A stretch of 64,000 bases of DNA, from NCBI GenBank assembly GCA_002633025.1, contig NMRB01000313.1, positions 368,246-432,245 of the forward strand, in the 5' to 3' direction. The notes beneath the pieces are model-generated. The model did no database searches. It had not been told where the DNA came from and saw nothing but the letters and a program-made list of their open reading frames with translations. The translations under genes and the position numbers were made by a program. The DNA is from Notospermus geniculatus. Lineage: Eukaryota; Nemertea; Pilidiophora; Heteronemertea; Lineidae. The number at the start of each line of letters is the position of its first letter. Positions within the stretch are counted from its first letter, which is position 1. Below, one piece after another: positions 36,235 to 46,267 of this stretch.

Positions 36235-36942
36235 CCAGGGGGGACCGCATAGAAACTCCGCTAGTGAACGGCCCGCTAGTCCCTAGCGGGACCTTGTCGC
36301 CCGATACCGTATCGGGGTAATTCTGGAGGCCGCATAGAACCGTCGATAGGACCCCACTAGTGAAGTCCGCCGATAAGCTGTTGGAAGTTTGCGTATCGCG
36401 CTGCCGTCGTGGGCCCCACAGGCATTTCCATTGTTCCCCCTCTCGGAATTTCGTAATAGTTTGCCCACTTGGCAAGGACATGTGGTGATCTCGCTCCTTT
36501 TACTGTCGCCGACAGTGCCGGCGGATTTCTATGCGTCCTCTACTGCTAGCGGGCCTCTAGCTGTCGATATTTTCTCATCAATTCATCATCAGTAAAATCC
36601 TCGTACAGGTTAATTCTCGGACGAAAATTTCTACCGCGACGCAAATCTTCACGAAAACCAAAAAATGCATCTGCTTCTACGTGCCAGGTCGACGAATGGT
36701 CCAAGCGGACTCACTGGAGGTGCTCTTAGTTCCTCCAGCGATTTGGCCTGGCGACAGCGTCGCCGACAGCCTGGCGAATTTCTATGCGTCCTCCGTATCG
36801 GTACTGCTAGCGGGCCGATAGCTGTCGGTGTTTCTATGCGCTCACTATCGACAAGTGGCCGCATAGAACCTCCGCTAAGGCTCCGTTCACTATCGACCGA
36901 CCCCGCTAGTCCCTAGCGGAGTTTCTATGCGGTCCCCCCAGG
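36235..36942. mobile_element. DNA element with GACCGCATAGAAACTCCGCT ends
   Basis: The left end CCAGGGGGGACCGCATAGAA and the right end TTCTATGCGGTCCCCCCAGG are exact inverted repeats of about 29 bp. The interior contains further partial copies of the same end word (for example near 36290, 36780 and 36850), so it may be a composite or nested insertion. A smaller relative lies at 60562-60679. Confidence 0.8.
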
Positions 36943-37619
36943 CCGTCAGGCCTCTAGTTCATACTAAATGGCGCATTAAACGAAAAGTTATCAATCGATT
37001 TTCGTTGCCTGTTCTGATAATAAAGAGTAGCACCAGAGCAACAACTGGGCAAAAAATCAAGTGGGAAAACTTTATTTGGAAAAAAATTCATTTGGAGAAT
37101 CGTTTACATTATATGGGGCCCTAAAAATGTTGGTGTCAGGGTCCTGCTGTACACCCTTAATCAAAAGTAAATGCACAGCTAATAAACTTAACTATTTCCC
37201 AAAATCTTCAGCACAAGTAGACATTATTATTGTTATTTTTTGTTGTTAGAAAATTTCCAGGTGCTTTACAGAAAATTATACTAGGTATAATTCACAGTCA
37301 TACACATTTGCATTATAAAGGAAAGACCAGAACATACGACATCTGCTGGAAGTCGGCTAAATAAAATCACACTTACAAGCTTTGTTTTGCCTCGAAATTC
37401 GGCATGGTAATAGATGATACCATATCCTGATGCAACGGGTGGCTTAATTTGTGAAGAGGACTTTGTTCTGGTAGCAATTTTACTTTTTTTAACGGTGTTG
37501 TTCGATTGCTTTCTAAATTCTCCCTACCACCGCACACAGTGTTGCACCAATTCCAGCCGTGCCATGCATTCCAATCTCGGCCAAACTCAGAATCGCCGAT
37601 TGCCACGGGTTCTTGCTAG
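36943..37619. other. Unassigned interval with one dispersed repeat word
   Basis: The segment 37147-37208 (around AAAGTAAATGCACAGCTAAT) matches 62634-62693 with few changes, marking a dispersed repeat. No gene is seen. Confidence 0.5.
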
Positions 37620-39070
37620 TTATATATAATTGACGGTGGCACTTTAAGTTCGACCGCTAACTCCTCCGTGGTTGCTGATCGAAATGGCACCATTTTCACA
37701 GGGTATTCGAGAATGACACGGGGATGGTCCTTACGTGGGTACCATTATACAGGGTATACAGAAACACCTACCCTTACGAAAAATTCCCATGTGTTATTTC
37801 TTTTTTTCACATGTGGGAATTATTTCACATATGTGAAAATAAGGCCATGTGTGAAATTTGCCGCTTTTCCCATGTGTGAAAAATTCCCATGTGGGATTTT
37901 TGTTGAAATCCCACATGTGAATCCTACATGTAAATCCTATATTGGTCATAATCTTAGTTCACAGTTTTTTGCTATTTTCTTCATCACCTGACTTGTGTCA
38001 GATGTAGAAGGAGAAGGCCACCATCAGGTGCAGCCTTTCATTATAAACAGCTTTCATCTTAGCCAATAGGCCGAGAAGGTTAACAGTTCTAGATGGTTGG
38101 GTGATATCAATAAATAGAAAAGTATCTTTTCTTTGGTACAGACAAAACCAATGTTATAAAACTATTGCCTTGACAATTCTGAAACATGAACATTCACAAC
38201 TTCAATTTTTTGTCTCATATTTCAAATGGTAGTTAGGTAATTTTCTTATGCATTTGTTTTCATAAAAAATGGCATTGCTTATTAAATATTTGCAAATTAT
38301 AACATACATTAATTGCCAACGCCCCAGTTGTTCGCCGGTAAAAGCTTCATGTTTGACCTTGTAAATAAAACAAACTCGTCTACCTGCTTACCTGTCTATC
38401 TGTAGATTAACCAACACACTTATAAGGAAAGTTTGCTTGTTATTTTCATTTTCAAAAGTAACTCCATAATCACATGTGTGATTTTCTTGAGAAAACAGAA
38501 GTATCATGTGTGATAAAAATCACACATGGTAATTTTAAAATTCCCATGTGTGAAAATGTAATTTTAAAATTCCCATGTGTGAAAATAAAAATAACACATG
38601 TAAAAAAATCACATGTGGTAATTTCGTAAGTAAAAAAGAAATTCCCACATGTGAAAAAAAATTCCCACGTGTGAAATAATCCCATGGAAATTTCACATGT
38701 GGTAAATGAAAATTAACATATGGGAATCTGAAAATCACATGTGGGAAAATAAAATTCACATAATGCAAATGTTTTTACATATGTGAAGAGCCGTTTCACA
38801 TATGGGAATAGTCATTTCACATATGTGAAAACAAAATCACACATGGGACTTTTTCGTAAGGGTACTGCCGGCAGTGATGTCAAAATTAGAGAGCAGATAA
38901 GTGCCGGTACATTGATTGTGTTTAAGGCCATCTCGGAGTTGTATTGTATGAAAGAATGTGCCAAGACGTACGAGACACATGGAGACTTTATTTGTACAGA
39001 TAACTGTTTCGATGAGACGACAATGGGTGATTTCAAAGTTGGTGTTAACACGGTGTTTACAATGCCTTAA
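37620..39070 (+). pseudogene. Open frame of unknown family, split by a motif-array element
   Basis: The frame before the element (37620-37770, from LYIIDGG to GYTETP) continues in the same phase after it (38863-39070), if the element and one copy of its TA target duplication are removed. The combined frame would be about 119 codons with a Cys-bearing segment (CMKECAKTYETHGDF). Cys spacing faintly recalls PAN/apple domains, but I would not assign it. An open frame that survives removal of an insertion suggests an exon or element coding region that was intact when hit. Confidence 0.4.
37771..38862. mobile_element. TA-flanked element with dense CACATGTG-type palindromes
   Basis: The ends CCCTTACGAAAAA and TTTTTCGTAAGGG are inverted and each bordered by TA (37769-37770 and 38863-38864). 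Both sub-terminal regions, about 37790-37935 and 38470-38850, are filled with variants of TTCCCATGTGTGAAA and CACATGTG, on the order of 25 copies in both orientations. The central 530 bp lacks them and has no long frame. The TA duplication suggests Tc1/mariner-type mobilisation. Repeated sub-terminal words often serve as transposase binding sites in other families; that role here is inference. Confidence 0.75.
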
Positions 39071-41182
39071 TGCGTGTTTTTCTGATGACAACAAGATTCC
39101 AAAAATGTGTAAACATGAATCGTGGAAGCAGATACATTGCAAAGCACAAATGTTCTGAAATGTTCGGCAGAGGTGTGAAGAAATGTCGGTAGAATCATAA
39201 GCACCGGTCACGGCGTAAAACAGCGGACGCCTTCTCCGAGGCTACATTTTTTCCGTGCCGCCACTGAAGACGAATCAAAACTTACGTGCGAGAATCACTA
39301 AACTGTGGACTAAAATATGTTTTGACATGTGACGGACGGCGGACTCAACATTTTCTCGATAAGATTACTTTCCTGTTGCTTCATATGATAAACATGAAGG
39401 CAATTTCCAGAATCTTAGCAAATTTTCGACCCCAACCGAGGTCTTCTTTAGCTCCATAAGGAGTTCATTTTATTGCTTGTCTATATCTTCATATGTCTGG
39501 TTATTAAAAATGCGTCCCACTTTCCAAACTGCACTATCTCCTGAGGTGTTGGACCGAATGCAATAAATCTACACCAAAATAAAGGTTGTGATAAGATAAA
39601 GAGATGATATGATGTTCATCTCAATCTCCTTGTTGAGTTTGGAATAATATCCGATACAGAACTACAAGTCCAATTGTGCAGTATATCATAGATGCAGTTT
39701 GTGGTACTTTCAAAAATGTATCACACTGAATACCACGGAAATGCACCGAAATTGAGCTTATGCTGATATCAAGCCATGGCATGAATCTCAAATCAATATT
39801 GCTAATTATGGAATGATGTCTGGTGCAAAAGCACTAATCAAAAAGTGAAACAACGAGCCTGTGAAGTTCTAACTCTGCTCTCACAGTCATACGTGAAACA
39901 ATGATCAATCTGCCCACTGACATCTGGGCTTCCGAAACTAATTCTGTCCAAGGATACAAAATTCCTCTGTCCTTGAATGGATAAAAATGGTGCCAGAATA
40001 CAGCATTACTGTCTGGAAATGGCAATATGACTAGTACCAACCCTTTGGCATCGGCTGGTCCCGTTGGATCTGCATCTCCGATACTGCATGTTTACACTCG
40101 CATCTTTGTACCGAACGTTATTCCATACTCAATAGGGATAGTGGTGCCAAATTCACGTCCCTTCTTTAGCTTATCGTACCCTTACATTTGGTGCAGATGC
40201 AACATATTCGGTTTGATACTCCATGAGATATTGAACTTTGAAATATGGGACGTTCTTTTTTTAATAACCCGATATATTCTGTTTCATGGCATTGTCTTAC
40301 ATGGACTGACTTCTACAGTATGCTCGGCGTTCTTCATACAGACCACCCAAGAACTTTGACCAAAACAAGAAAAGAACATCGGAGCGATGTCAATGCTTTC
40401 TGATCCTGAAGACAGTGGCCAATCTACCACTAGCCAATTTCCAGTGGAAGTTATGAGAAGTTTACCACTCTAGAGCTGGTTAACGGTGACCTTGACCTCT
40501 GACCTTGAGAAGTATTGCGTAACTGGAACAGGGCTCCTTGATTAAACCTATAGGAGATGGTTAATGCAGGCTTCTAATTAGTTTCCTCCTGAAATTCTGA
40601 GCAGATTTGCATTTTCAAACTGTTTGACCTTGACCTTACCCTCTGACCTTCAAGGTCATTGCGTCATCTGAAAGGTCATCCTTGATAACCTAGGTGTAGG
40701 TGAAGGTTTTAGGCCTCCACCATCACCAGGTTCTGACTCATCTCATATCATCAAATTTGCATATCAAATCTCGCCACGATATCAGCAAATATCATGCGAC
40801 CGAGCAGGTGCAATCTGAATATTTCAGTTGCAAAAACAACCTTGGGTGAGCTTTGATGTTGCGATACCAGTTTCAGGTCGCTTACTGTGCCAGATCTCCC
40901 GATATGTCATAATATCAAATTTGATATATCAATATCATTATGATGCTGACCTTGGAGAATAAATTGTTCGATGCCAGTAAATTGACCTTGGAGAATAAAT
41001 TGTTCGATGCCACGACGACACGATGCCGCCATATTGGCGTCAAAATGTCAAAGGACATCACGGCATGAACACAGCGTCAACACACAGATCGTGACGTCAA
41101 AATGTCAAGATGCGACAGTTGTCACGTTGTCCCCGGCTGACTCTTTGTAGTTACGTGACCGTTGTGACATCAAGAAATTCTA
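39071..41182. other. Mostly unassigned interval
   Basis: 39403-39452 is a fragment of the GACCCCAACCGAGGTCTTCT repeat family. Around 40480-40690 there are at least eight TGACCT/AGGTCA words. At 40944-41012 a unit of about 34 bp (GACCTTGGAGAATAAATTGT) is tandemly duplicated. The 110-codon frame at 40027-40359 matches no family. Confidence 0.45.
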
Positions 41183-41540
41183 TAGCCCGGCCGCGAATTT
41201 TTTTTTCCCAATCTACATATCCATTGCACATTCTATTCGGGTTCTGATTGGTTGACAGTTTTCGCTGGTTTGGCCGAGTGGTTAGCGCGTTGGACTATCA
41301 ATCTGAAGAAGGCTTTGTGGTGGGTTCGAAACCCGTAAGTGCGGATTTTTTGTCTCTTTTTTTCGAGTTTATTTTGTCTTCATTTATTTTACTTGTTAAT
41401 TTTAAATCCAAATACCGAATACATGAATGTGTCATACAAGACACACCTCGTCTCTTGTAGTTGCAGCGATGTACTGTAGGCTACTACAATCCCAATTGTA
41501 CTTGTAGGAAAATGTTGGGAATTGCACTGTAGTCGATCTC
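41183..41540 (+). repeat. SINE-like repeat with tRNA-like head, copy A
   Basis: The repeat starts near CAGCCCGGCC-like sequence. It carries a tRNA-like block at 41264-41343 (TTTGGCCGAGTGGTTAGCGC, anticodon-arm-like TTGGACTATCAA, B box GGTTCGAAACC) and continues with TTTCGAGTTTATTTTGTCTT. The inverted copy at 54450-54885 shares the head, the upstream AT-rich word and the tail. The class-II-like D arm suggests origin from a Leu/Ser-type tRNA. Confidence 0.7.
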
Positions 41541-41630
41541 AAATCATGAAATGGCAGAACAATCAATATGCCACCATCCAGTATCATGCTTCATTACACA
41601 GCATAGGCCCAGTTCCTTCAATTCACCATT

Positions 41631-41850
41631 AATTCCCCCGCGCCTCAGCGCGGGGAGTTATTAGCCCACTGAAGCAGGCTTCATGCTCACGCATTACGCC
41701 TGCTGTCGGGGTCGCGAAACCGGAAGTGTGGTAGGATTTACTACCAGGCATTTGGTTAAATCGATATAAAAGTGATCTATTTCGAATTGAGTGTGACGCG
41801 TTATATCGGAATAGGCCTTTATTCCCCCGCGCCTCAGCGCGGGGAGTTAT
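41631..41850. repeat. Paired GC hairpin repeats
   Basis: A 30-bp word with stem CCCCGCGC-CTCA-GCGCGGGG followed by AGTTAT occurs at about 41635 and 41823, and again at 51304. The spacer of about 160 bp between the first two is unique. The function is unknown. Confidence 0.7.
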
Positions 41851-42180
41851 AAGTTGTTCTGGTGCATGGTCCGCCAGCTCTGTATACAAACCTTCGATTC
41901 GTAAAAACTTTTTTGATCTCCAAACTTTCTATTACCTCATTCAAAATAATGCCTTCTAACAGATTGGGTCACAATGCAATTTCTAATCTATTACGTGCTT
42001 TAAAACATCCAAAAAACACACATTTTTGCAAGCAAAGATGTTTCGGCGTCAGTGTCTGCACCCCCTGGATTTCTTCGATGCCCCATGCTCATGCGGTCAT
42101 GATGACCAACCATATGGTGGGCTATATCCGCCAAAAGTAGACAATATAATCCACGTCATCTTCGATCTTGCAAAAAGTAG
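41820..42180 (+). repeat. Segmental duplication, left copy
   Basis: This block, including the GC hairpin and a 92-codon frame (41862-42140), is nearly identical to 51298-51651. The matching copy ends at the N at 51652. The frame is conserved in both copies, with a few amino-acid changes and no known domain. So few differences point to a recent duplication or to two haplotypes placed in tandem. Confidence 0.8.
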
Positions 42181-42216
42181 ACGTTAACAAAACAAAGACG
42201 TTCAGTTCACAGGATT

Positions 42217-43165
42217 GTTGTCAGACATGTAGTGATAACCCCTTCCTACCCAAGGTCAAGGGTCTAATAAGATATAAGGATTGTAGGTCAATCATGGTGT
42301 CTTAACCCCTTCCCACCGAAGGACAAAGGGTCTAATGAGGTACCTATCTTGATTCAACAAGGATTGTAGGCCAGGCATGTGGTCTTAACCCCTTCCCACC
42401 AAAGGTCAAAGGGTCTAATGAGGTACCTATCTCGATTCAACAAGGATTGTAGGCCAATCATCTGCTATATCCGCCAAAAGTAGACAATATAATCCACGTC
42501 ATCTTCGATCTTGCAAAAAGTAGACGTTAACAAAACAAAGACGTTCAGTTCACAGGATTGTAGGTCAGACATGTAGTGATAACCCCTTCCTACCCAAGGT
42601 CAAGGGTCTAATAAGATATAAGGATTGTAGGTCAATCATTGTGTCTTAACCCCTTCCCACCGAAGGACAAAGGGTCTAATGAGGTACCTATCTTGATTCA
42701 ACAAGGATTGTAGGCCAGGCATGTGGTCTTAACCCCTTCCCACCGAAGGCCAAAGGGTCTAATGAGGAACCTATCTCGATTCAACAAGGATTGTAGGCCA
42801 ATCATGTGGTGTTAACCCCTTCCCACTAAAGACCAAAGGGTCTAATAAGATATCTATATCTTGAGTCAACAAGGATTACGTAGGTCAGTCATGTGGTGTT
42901 AACCCCTTCCCACCGAAGGACAAAGTGTCTAATGAGGTACTTATCTTGATTCAACAAGATTGGCCAATCATTGAGTAGCTTGTGATGGCCAATTATTGAG
43001 TATCTTGTGATGGCCTCCTACGTACTTACCAGGGCCAATAATGCTATAGCGTCGGCCCTGACGGAAAAATGAAATACAAATAATTGGCCAATCATGTGGT
43101 GTTAACCCTTTCCTACCCAAGGCCACTGGTCTAATAAGATATCTATCTTCATTCAACGATAATAA
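42217..43165. repeat. 83-bp satellite array, left block, with higher-order repeat
   Basis: The units carry GTGGTGTTAACCCCTTCCCA and GGGTCTAATAAGATATCTAT and end in GATTCAACAAGGATTGTAGG; the period is about 83 bp, with roughly 11 units. A larger unit of about 345 bp is duplicated: the non-satellite word GCTATATCCGCCAAAAGTAG at 42120 returns at 42464 together with its neighbours. A fragment of the GACCCCAACCGAGGTC repeat follows at 43172-43218. Confidence 0.85.
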
Positions 43166-43461
43166 GCAAGAAGTCAATCTCCAGAATTCACGAATTTTCG
43201 ACCCCAACCGAGGTCTTTTTCAAGTGGAACTTTACAATCTGAAACTCTAGAAAAGACTGAGCTGAAACCCAAATGTAGAACTAACACCTGTGTAGACAGG
43301 ATGAGTGAGCAATTAAGGAAAGAATAATGTCCAAGCACCTAATTAAGAGAGTGGATGTAATTAAGGAAAGAAAAGTGTCCAAGCCCCACGGATGGTCGCT
43401 GGACCTAATAAAGGGAGTGGATGTAATTAAGGAGAAACTAATTTAGCTGAAAGAAAAGGGT

Positions 43462-43938
43462 TTAATAAATATGACATGTGTAATACATAACAAGCACAGA
43501 GCGAAAAGATGCACGAAGGTCAACACAAAGTAAAAGAAAATAAAAGGAAGACAACTTCTCCCTCAGATGTCTTACTTTTACTTCAATATCTAATTCAAAC
43601 CTTTCAATTTTGTTGAGTTTGTTGAAACATGGACGGCACAAAACATCAGTATCCTGGGTAGGCCGAGGCCGATCACCACCACCACCAGCAGCAACGGCAC
43701 CATCACTTTGAGTTTGACATTGACCCGGAACAGCCGCTGCAGCGTCCACCGCCAGTCTGTCAATTAATTGCCTAATCGACGCCAAACCTTCAGTATTCAA
43801 ATTCCGACGGTTTTTTGTAGACACTCTCTCTCCACAGATGCGGCAAAACTTTGCCGACATGATAAAAAACACGAAAATTACCAACAGAAATGCACGAAAT
43901 GGGGAAAAAATTACTCCTGCATGTCCTGCTGCGGCCAT
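43462..43938 (-). CDS. Zinc-binding N-terminal fragment, CxxC..CxxC type
   Basis: The frame can start at 43938 (MAAAGHAG, good ATG context) or at 43860 (MSAKFCRICGERV). It has CRIC at the start, then an Ala/Gly-rich linker (AVAAGGGGDRPRP), then LCRPCFNKLNKIERFELDIE and a basic helix. Two CxxC pairs about 75 residues apart look like a ZAD-type or other treble-clef zinc module used for protein or DNA contacts in insect-type zinc-finger proteins and some transposon proteins. No downstream domain follows before the satellite. It may be a first exon whose partner is lost, or part of the transposase-like element next to it. Confidence 0.4.
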   Translation of the reverse strand: MAAAGHAGVIFSPFRAFLLVIFVFFIMSAKFCRICGERVSTKNRRNLNTEGLASIRQLIDRLAVDAAAAVPGQCQTQSDGAVAAGGGGDRPRPTQDTDVLCRPCFNKLNKIERFELDIEVKVRHLREKLSSFYFLLLCVDLRASFRSVLVMYYTCHIY

Positions 43939-44116
43939 GTTTATGTCACGTGGTACAAACAGTGGTAGCCGAAGATCCGATGTATGTGAAATCTGATTGG
44001 TCGACCGGTAAAGTTGGCATGGTGCCAAGATACGCCGCCGACTGGTCTATTTCTCGAAGGGTGATATGCGAGGTAACGCAGTAGGGAGCATATCGGCCTT
44101 CGATGATCGAAGATGT
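43939..44116. mobile_element. Half copy of a MITE, inserted in a coding exon
   Basis: This stretch of about 180 bp matches 50762-50940 (shared words GATTGGTCGACCGGTAAAGT and CTATTTCTCGAAGGGTG). Its right border falls inside the reading frame of the neighbouring transposase-like gene, where family similarity stops abruptly after GVRAHN. Confidence 0.7.
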
Positions 44117-45754
44117 TGTGAGCACGAACACCAGTGGAAAGATACAGGTCCGGCTCTCCCACTGGAACAATGGCTTTATCATCGACTGAAATGAATACAG
44201 CGTGGTCACGATACTTCACCGCCATTTTCTTCATCATACGAAACTGACAGGCCACATATTTGGCATCAACATGTTGTGCTCGTAGGAGACGATGCTGTAC
44301 TGAATACTTCACATTGAAACGCCCTGTGTACTGGAAAGCACTTCGTGAGTATGGATTGGATGGCCAAAAGTTGAAACGTATCCAAGATGTGGAAGGAATT
44401 GGCGTCCCTTCCGGTAGTGCAGAAGAAACCTGTCTACGCAAGTCCTCCATGGATACGGCAATGGGCATGTAGGTGGCTGCACCATCTCGTCTGTCATCAA
44501 CAACGGAGTTGGATTCAAGATACTTTCCAAGTTCTTCCCAAAATGCATTGAACTGATCATTCTGTGGTCTACCATTGTTAACCCTCAAGTCTTTGAACAA
44601 CTTGCTGTCTCCCGAAAGAAGCAAGAAGTCAGTCAAACGTTCATCAACCTTTGCTTCTGCACTGCATTCAGCAGCCGAACTGTCACTTGTCAAGAATCTA
44701 AATGCATCTCTAAGCAATGCTGGCTGTGCCCCACTAGCCTTGGCATACCTGTCAATGAACGTTTTTTTCACTGCACGGGAGGAATATTTTGGAACCATTT
44801 CCTTACATGCCAGAACTGCCTTCACTGTAGCATTGCTATCCCTGTTCTATTCAGACACAGGCAATCGCCAAACAAAATTCAAGTTACCAAGATAATTTCC
44901 AAACTTGTGGCTGTATATCTGAACTGGGTAATTAAGACTGAACTTCTCATACCATCTACGCCGTTCAAATCTTTCCATTGGTTCAAAATCCAAAAGTGAC
45001 ATCGGTTGGTAGAAGCTCACATCTTTGAGTGTCTCTGCAACTTTCACATACTCATTTACTGCCTCTTGACTTCCCTCAATGACTCTCATTGTCCAGTTAT
45101 CTTCATGATGAGTGACTGGGTCTGTCCTGTGATGTACTTGAGCATTCCTCTGCTGCTGCTGGAGGAGAAAGTTGTAGTACTTCTCGATCGCATCCAGGAA
45201 ACACTCAGTACGTGACCTGAAATGTGACAAAAACTGCATGACTCTCATTGTTATGGCTTTGAACTGGGGTTTGGGTGGATGTCTGGGACATTGATTCAAA
45301 CTCATCCTGAGCAGATATCTACCTGAATTCACTGAACTCCTGATGTTGAAACCATGGCACCATCAAAACATCAGACACCTTGTTCATGTGTTGTTTCAGG
45401 ATGCTGGCTTGAAGCTGAAAAAAGAAAGAATTCAGATGTTTCAGTATGAAATATCAAAGAGCTAAAAGGAAATGCTGTATTCAGTTTGGTCTCTGACATT
45501 TTGACAATAGGATGATGGATCAAAACAGAAAAGACAAGGCAAGGTCTATACAATGATCTTACCACTGGTGTTTTCTTATGAGCACCCTTGAAGTCACTGA
45601 ATCCACGAATTTCGCTGAATGGAGCTGGGAATGAGATTCCCCTGTCATCAAACTTCTCACAGTGGGGATCCAAGTACCACAGGGCATCGGCTATTGTTGC
45701 CACGACTTTATTAATACTGCCATTGAAACAAAGCAGGTTAGGGTCCATTGTCAA
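44117..45754 (-). pseudogene. Multi-exon transposase-like gene with in-frame stop
   Basis: Three minus-strand exons join in phase: 45754-45563 (donor GTAAGA), 45414-45323 and 45216 onward (acceptor TTTCAG). The product runs SINKVVATIADALWYLD, LQASILKQHMNKVSDVLM, FRSRTECFLDAIEKYYN, then about 350 more residues containing IPSTSWIRFNFWPSNPY, FNVKYSVQHRLLRAQH and FISVDDKAIVPVGEPDLYLS. I recall predicted proteins of many marine invertebrates with the same S.SW.R..F.P.NPY and DDK..VP.GEP blocks. The conserved acidic pair suggests a DDE-type nuclease, but I do not know a named superfamily. One in-frame TAG at 44847-44849 and a MITE at about 44116 break it. The 5' end beyond 45754 is not defined. Confidence 0.6.
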
Positions 45755-46140
45755 TACTTCTTATTGAAACGGAGAGTATTGTGCAGATCTGCTTGGACGG
45801 AGCTGCCAGTTATTTGCAATGCTATAGTTTCTCATTCGATTCATCTTGTCGTTGAGACTTCCTATCGCCATAGACTCGTGAAATGACGTATTATTACGTT
45901 CATTGACGCTCGTAGCGAAAATGGTCGATTAGGCCTAGGTTGAATCGGTAAAATACACAATGTTGGAATCCGCCTAGTTTAAGCTACAGAACCAATGTAG
46001 TTGTTGAATCGGGAACACAGCGCCAAATTATAAGCTCAATAAATGATATCGGACGAATAAAGGTGGAACAGAAGGAAACCAGAGCAGCCTTAAAAATCTG
46101 CGCTGTAAAAGGCATTCATTGGTAATCTCTATTAAATGAA
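45755..46140. other. Unassigned interval upstream of the transposase-like gene
   Basis: It probably contains the 5' end or an upstream intron of that gene. No repeat is recognised. Confidence 0.35.
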
Positions 46141-46146
46141 GTATAG

Positions 46147-46222
46147 GTCGGACTGGGGATCGAACCCGGGACCTCGGAGGTGGCAGGAATAATTTTTCAG
46201 TGTGCCACTCTGACTGTCCGAC
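46147..46222 (-). repeat. 76-nt tRNA-like sequence
   Basis: On the minus strand GTCGGAC at the 5' end pairs perfectly with GTCCGAC at the 3' end. A D-arm-like TCAG..CTGA pair follows and a B box GGGTTCGATCCC is present. The anticodon arm (AAATTATTCCTGCC) does not form a stem, so no amino acid can be assigned. It is a tRNA pseudogene or SINE head. Confidence 0.5.
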
Positions 46223-46267
46223 GACTTCCCCCTTAAGTTATACATTTTCTAATCAGGACAGACGAGA

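Noticed and set aside
41264-41343. Functional tRNA gene
   Set aside because: The acceptor stem does not close and an inverted copy with the same non-tRNA body exists at 54450-54885, so it is a SINE.
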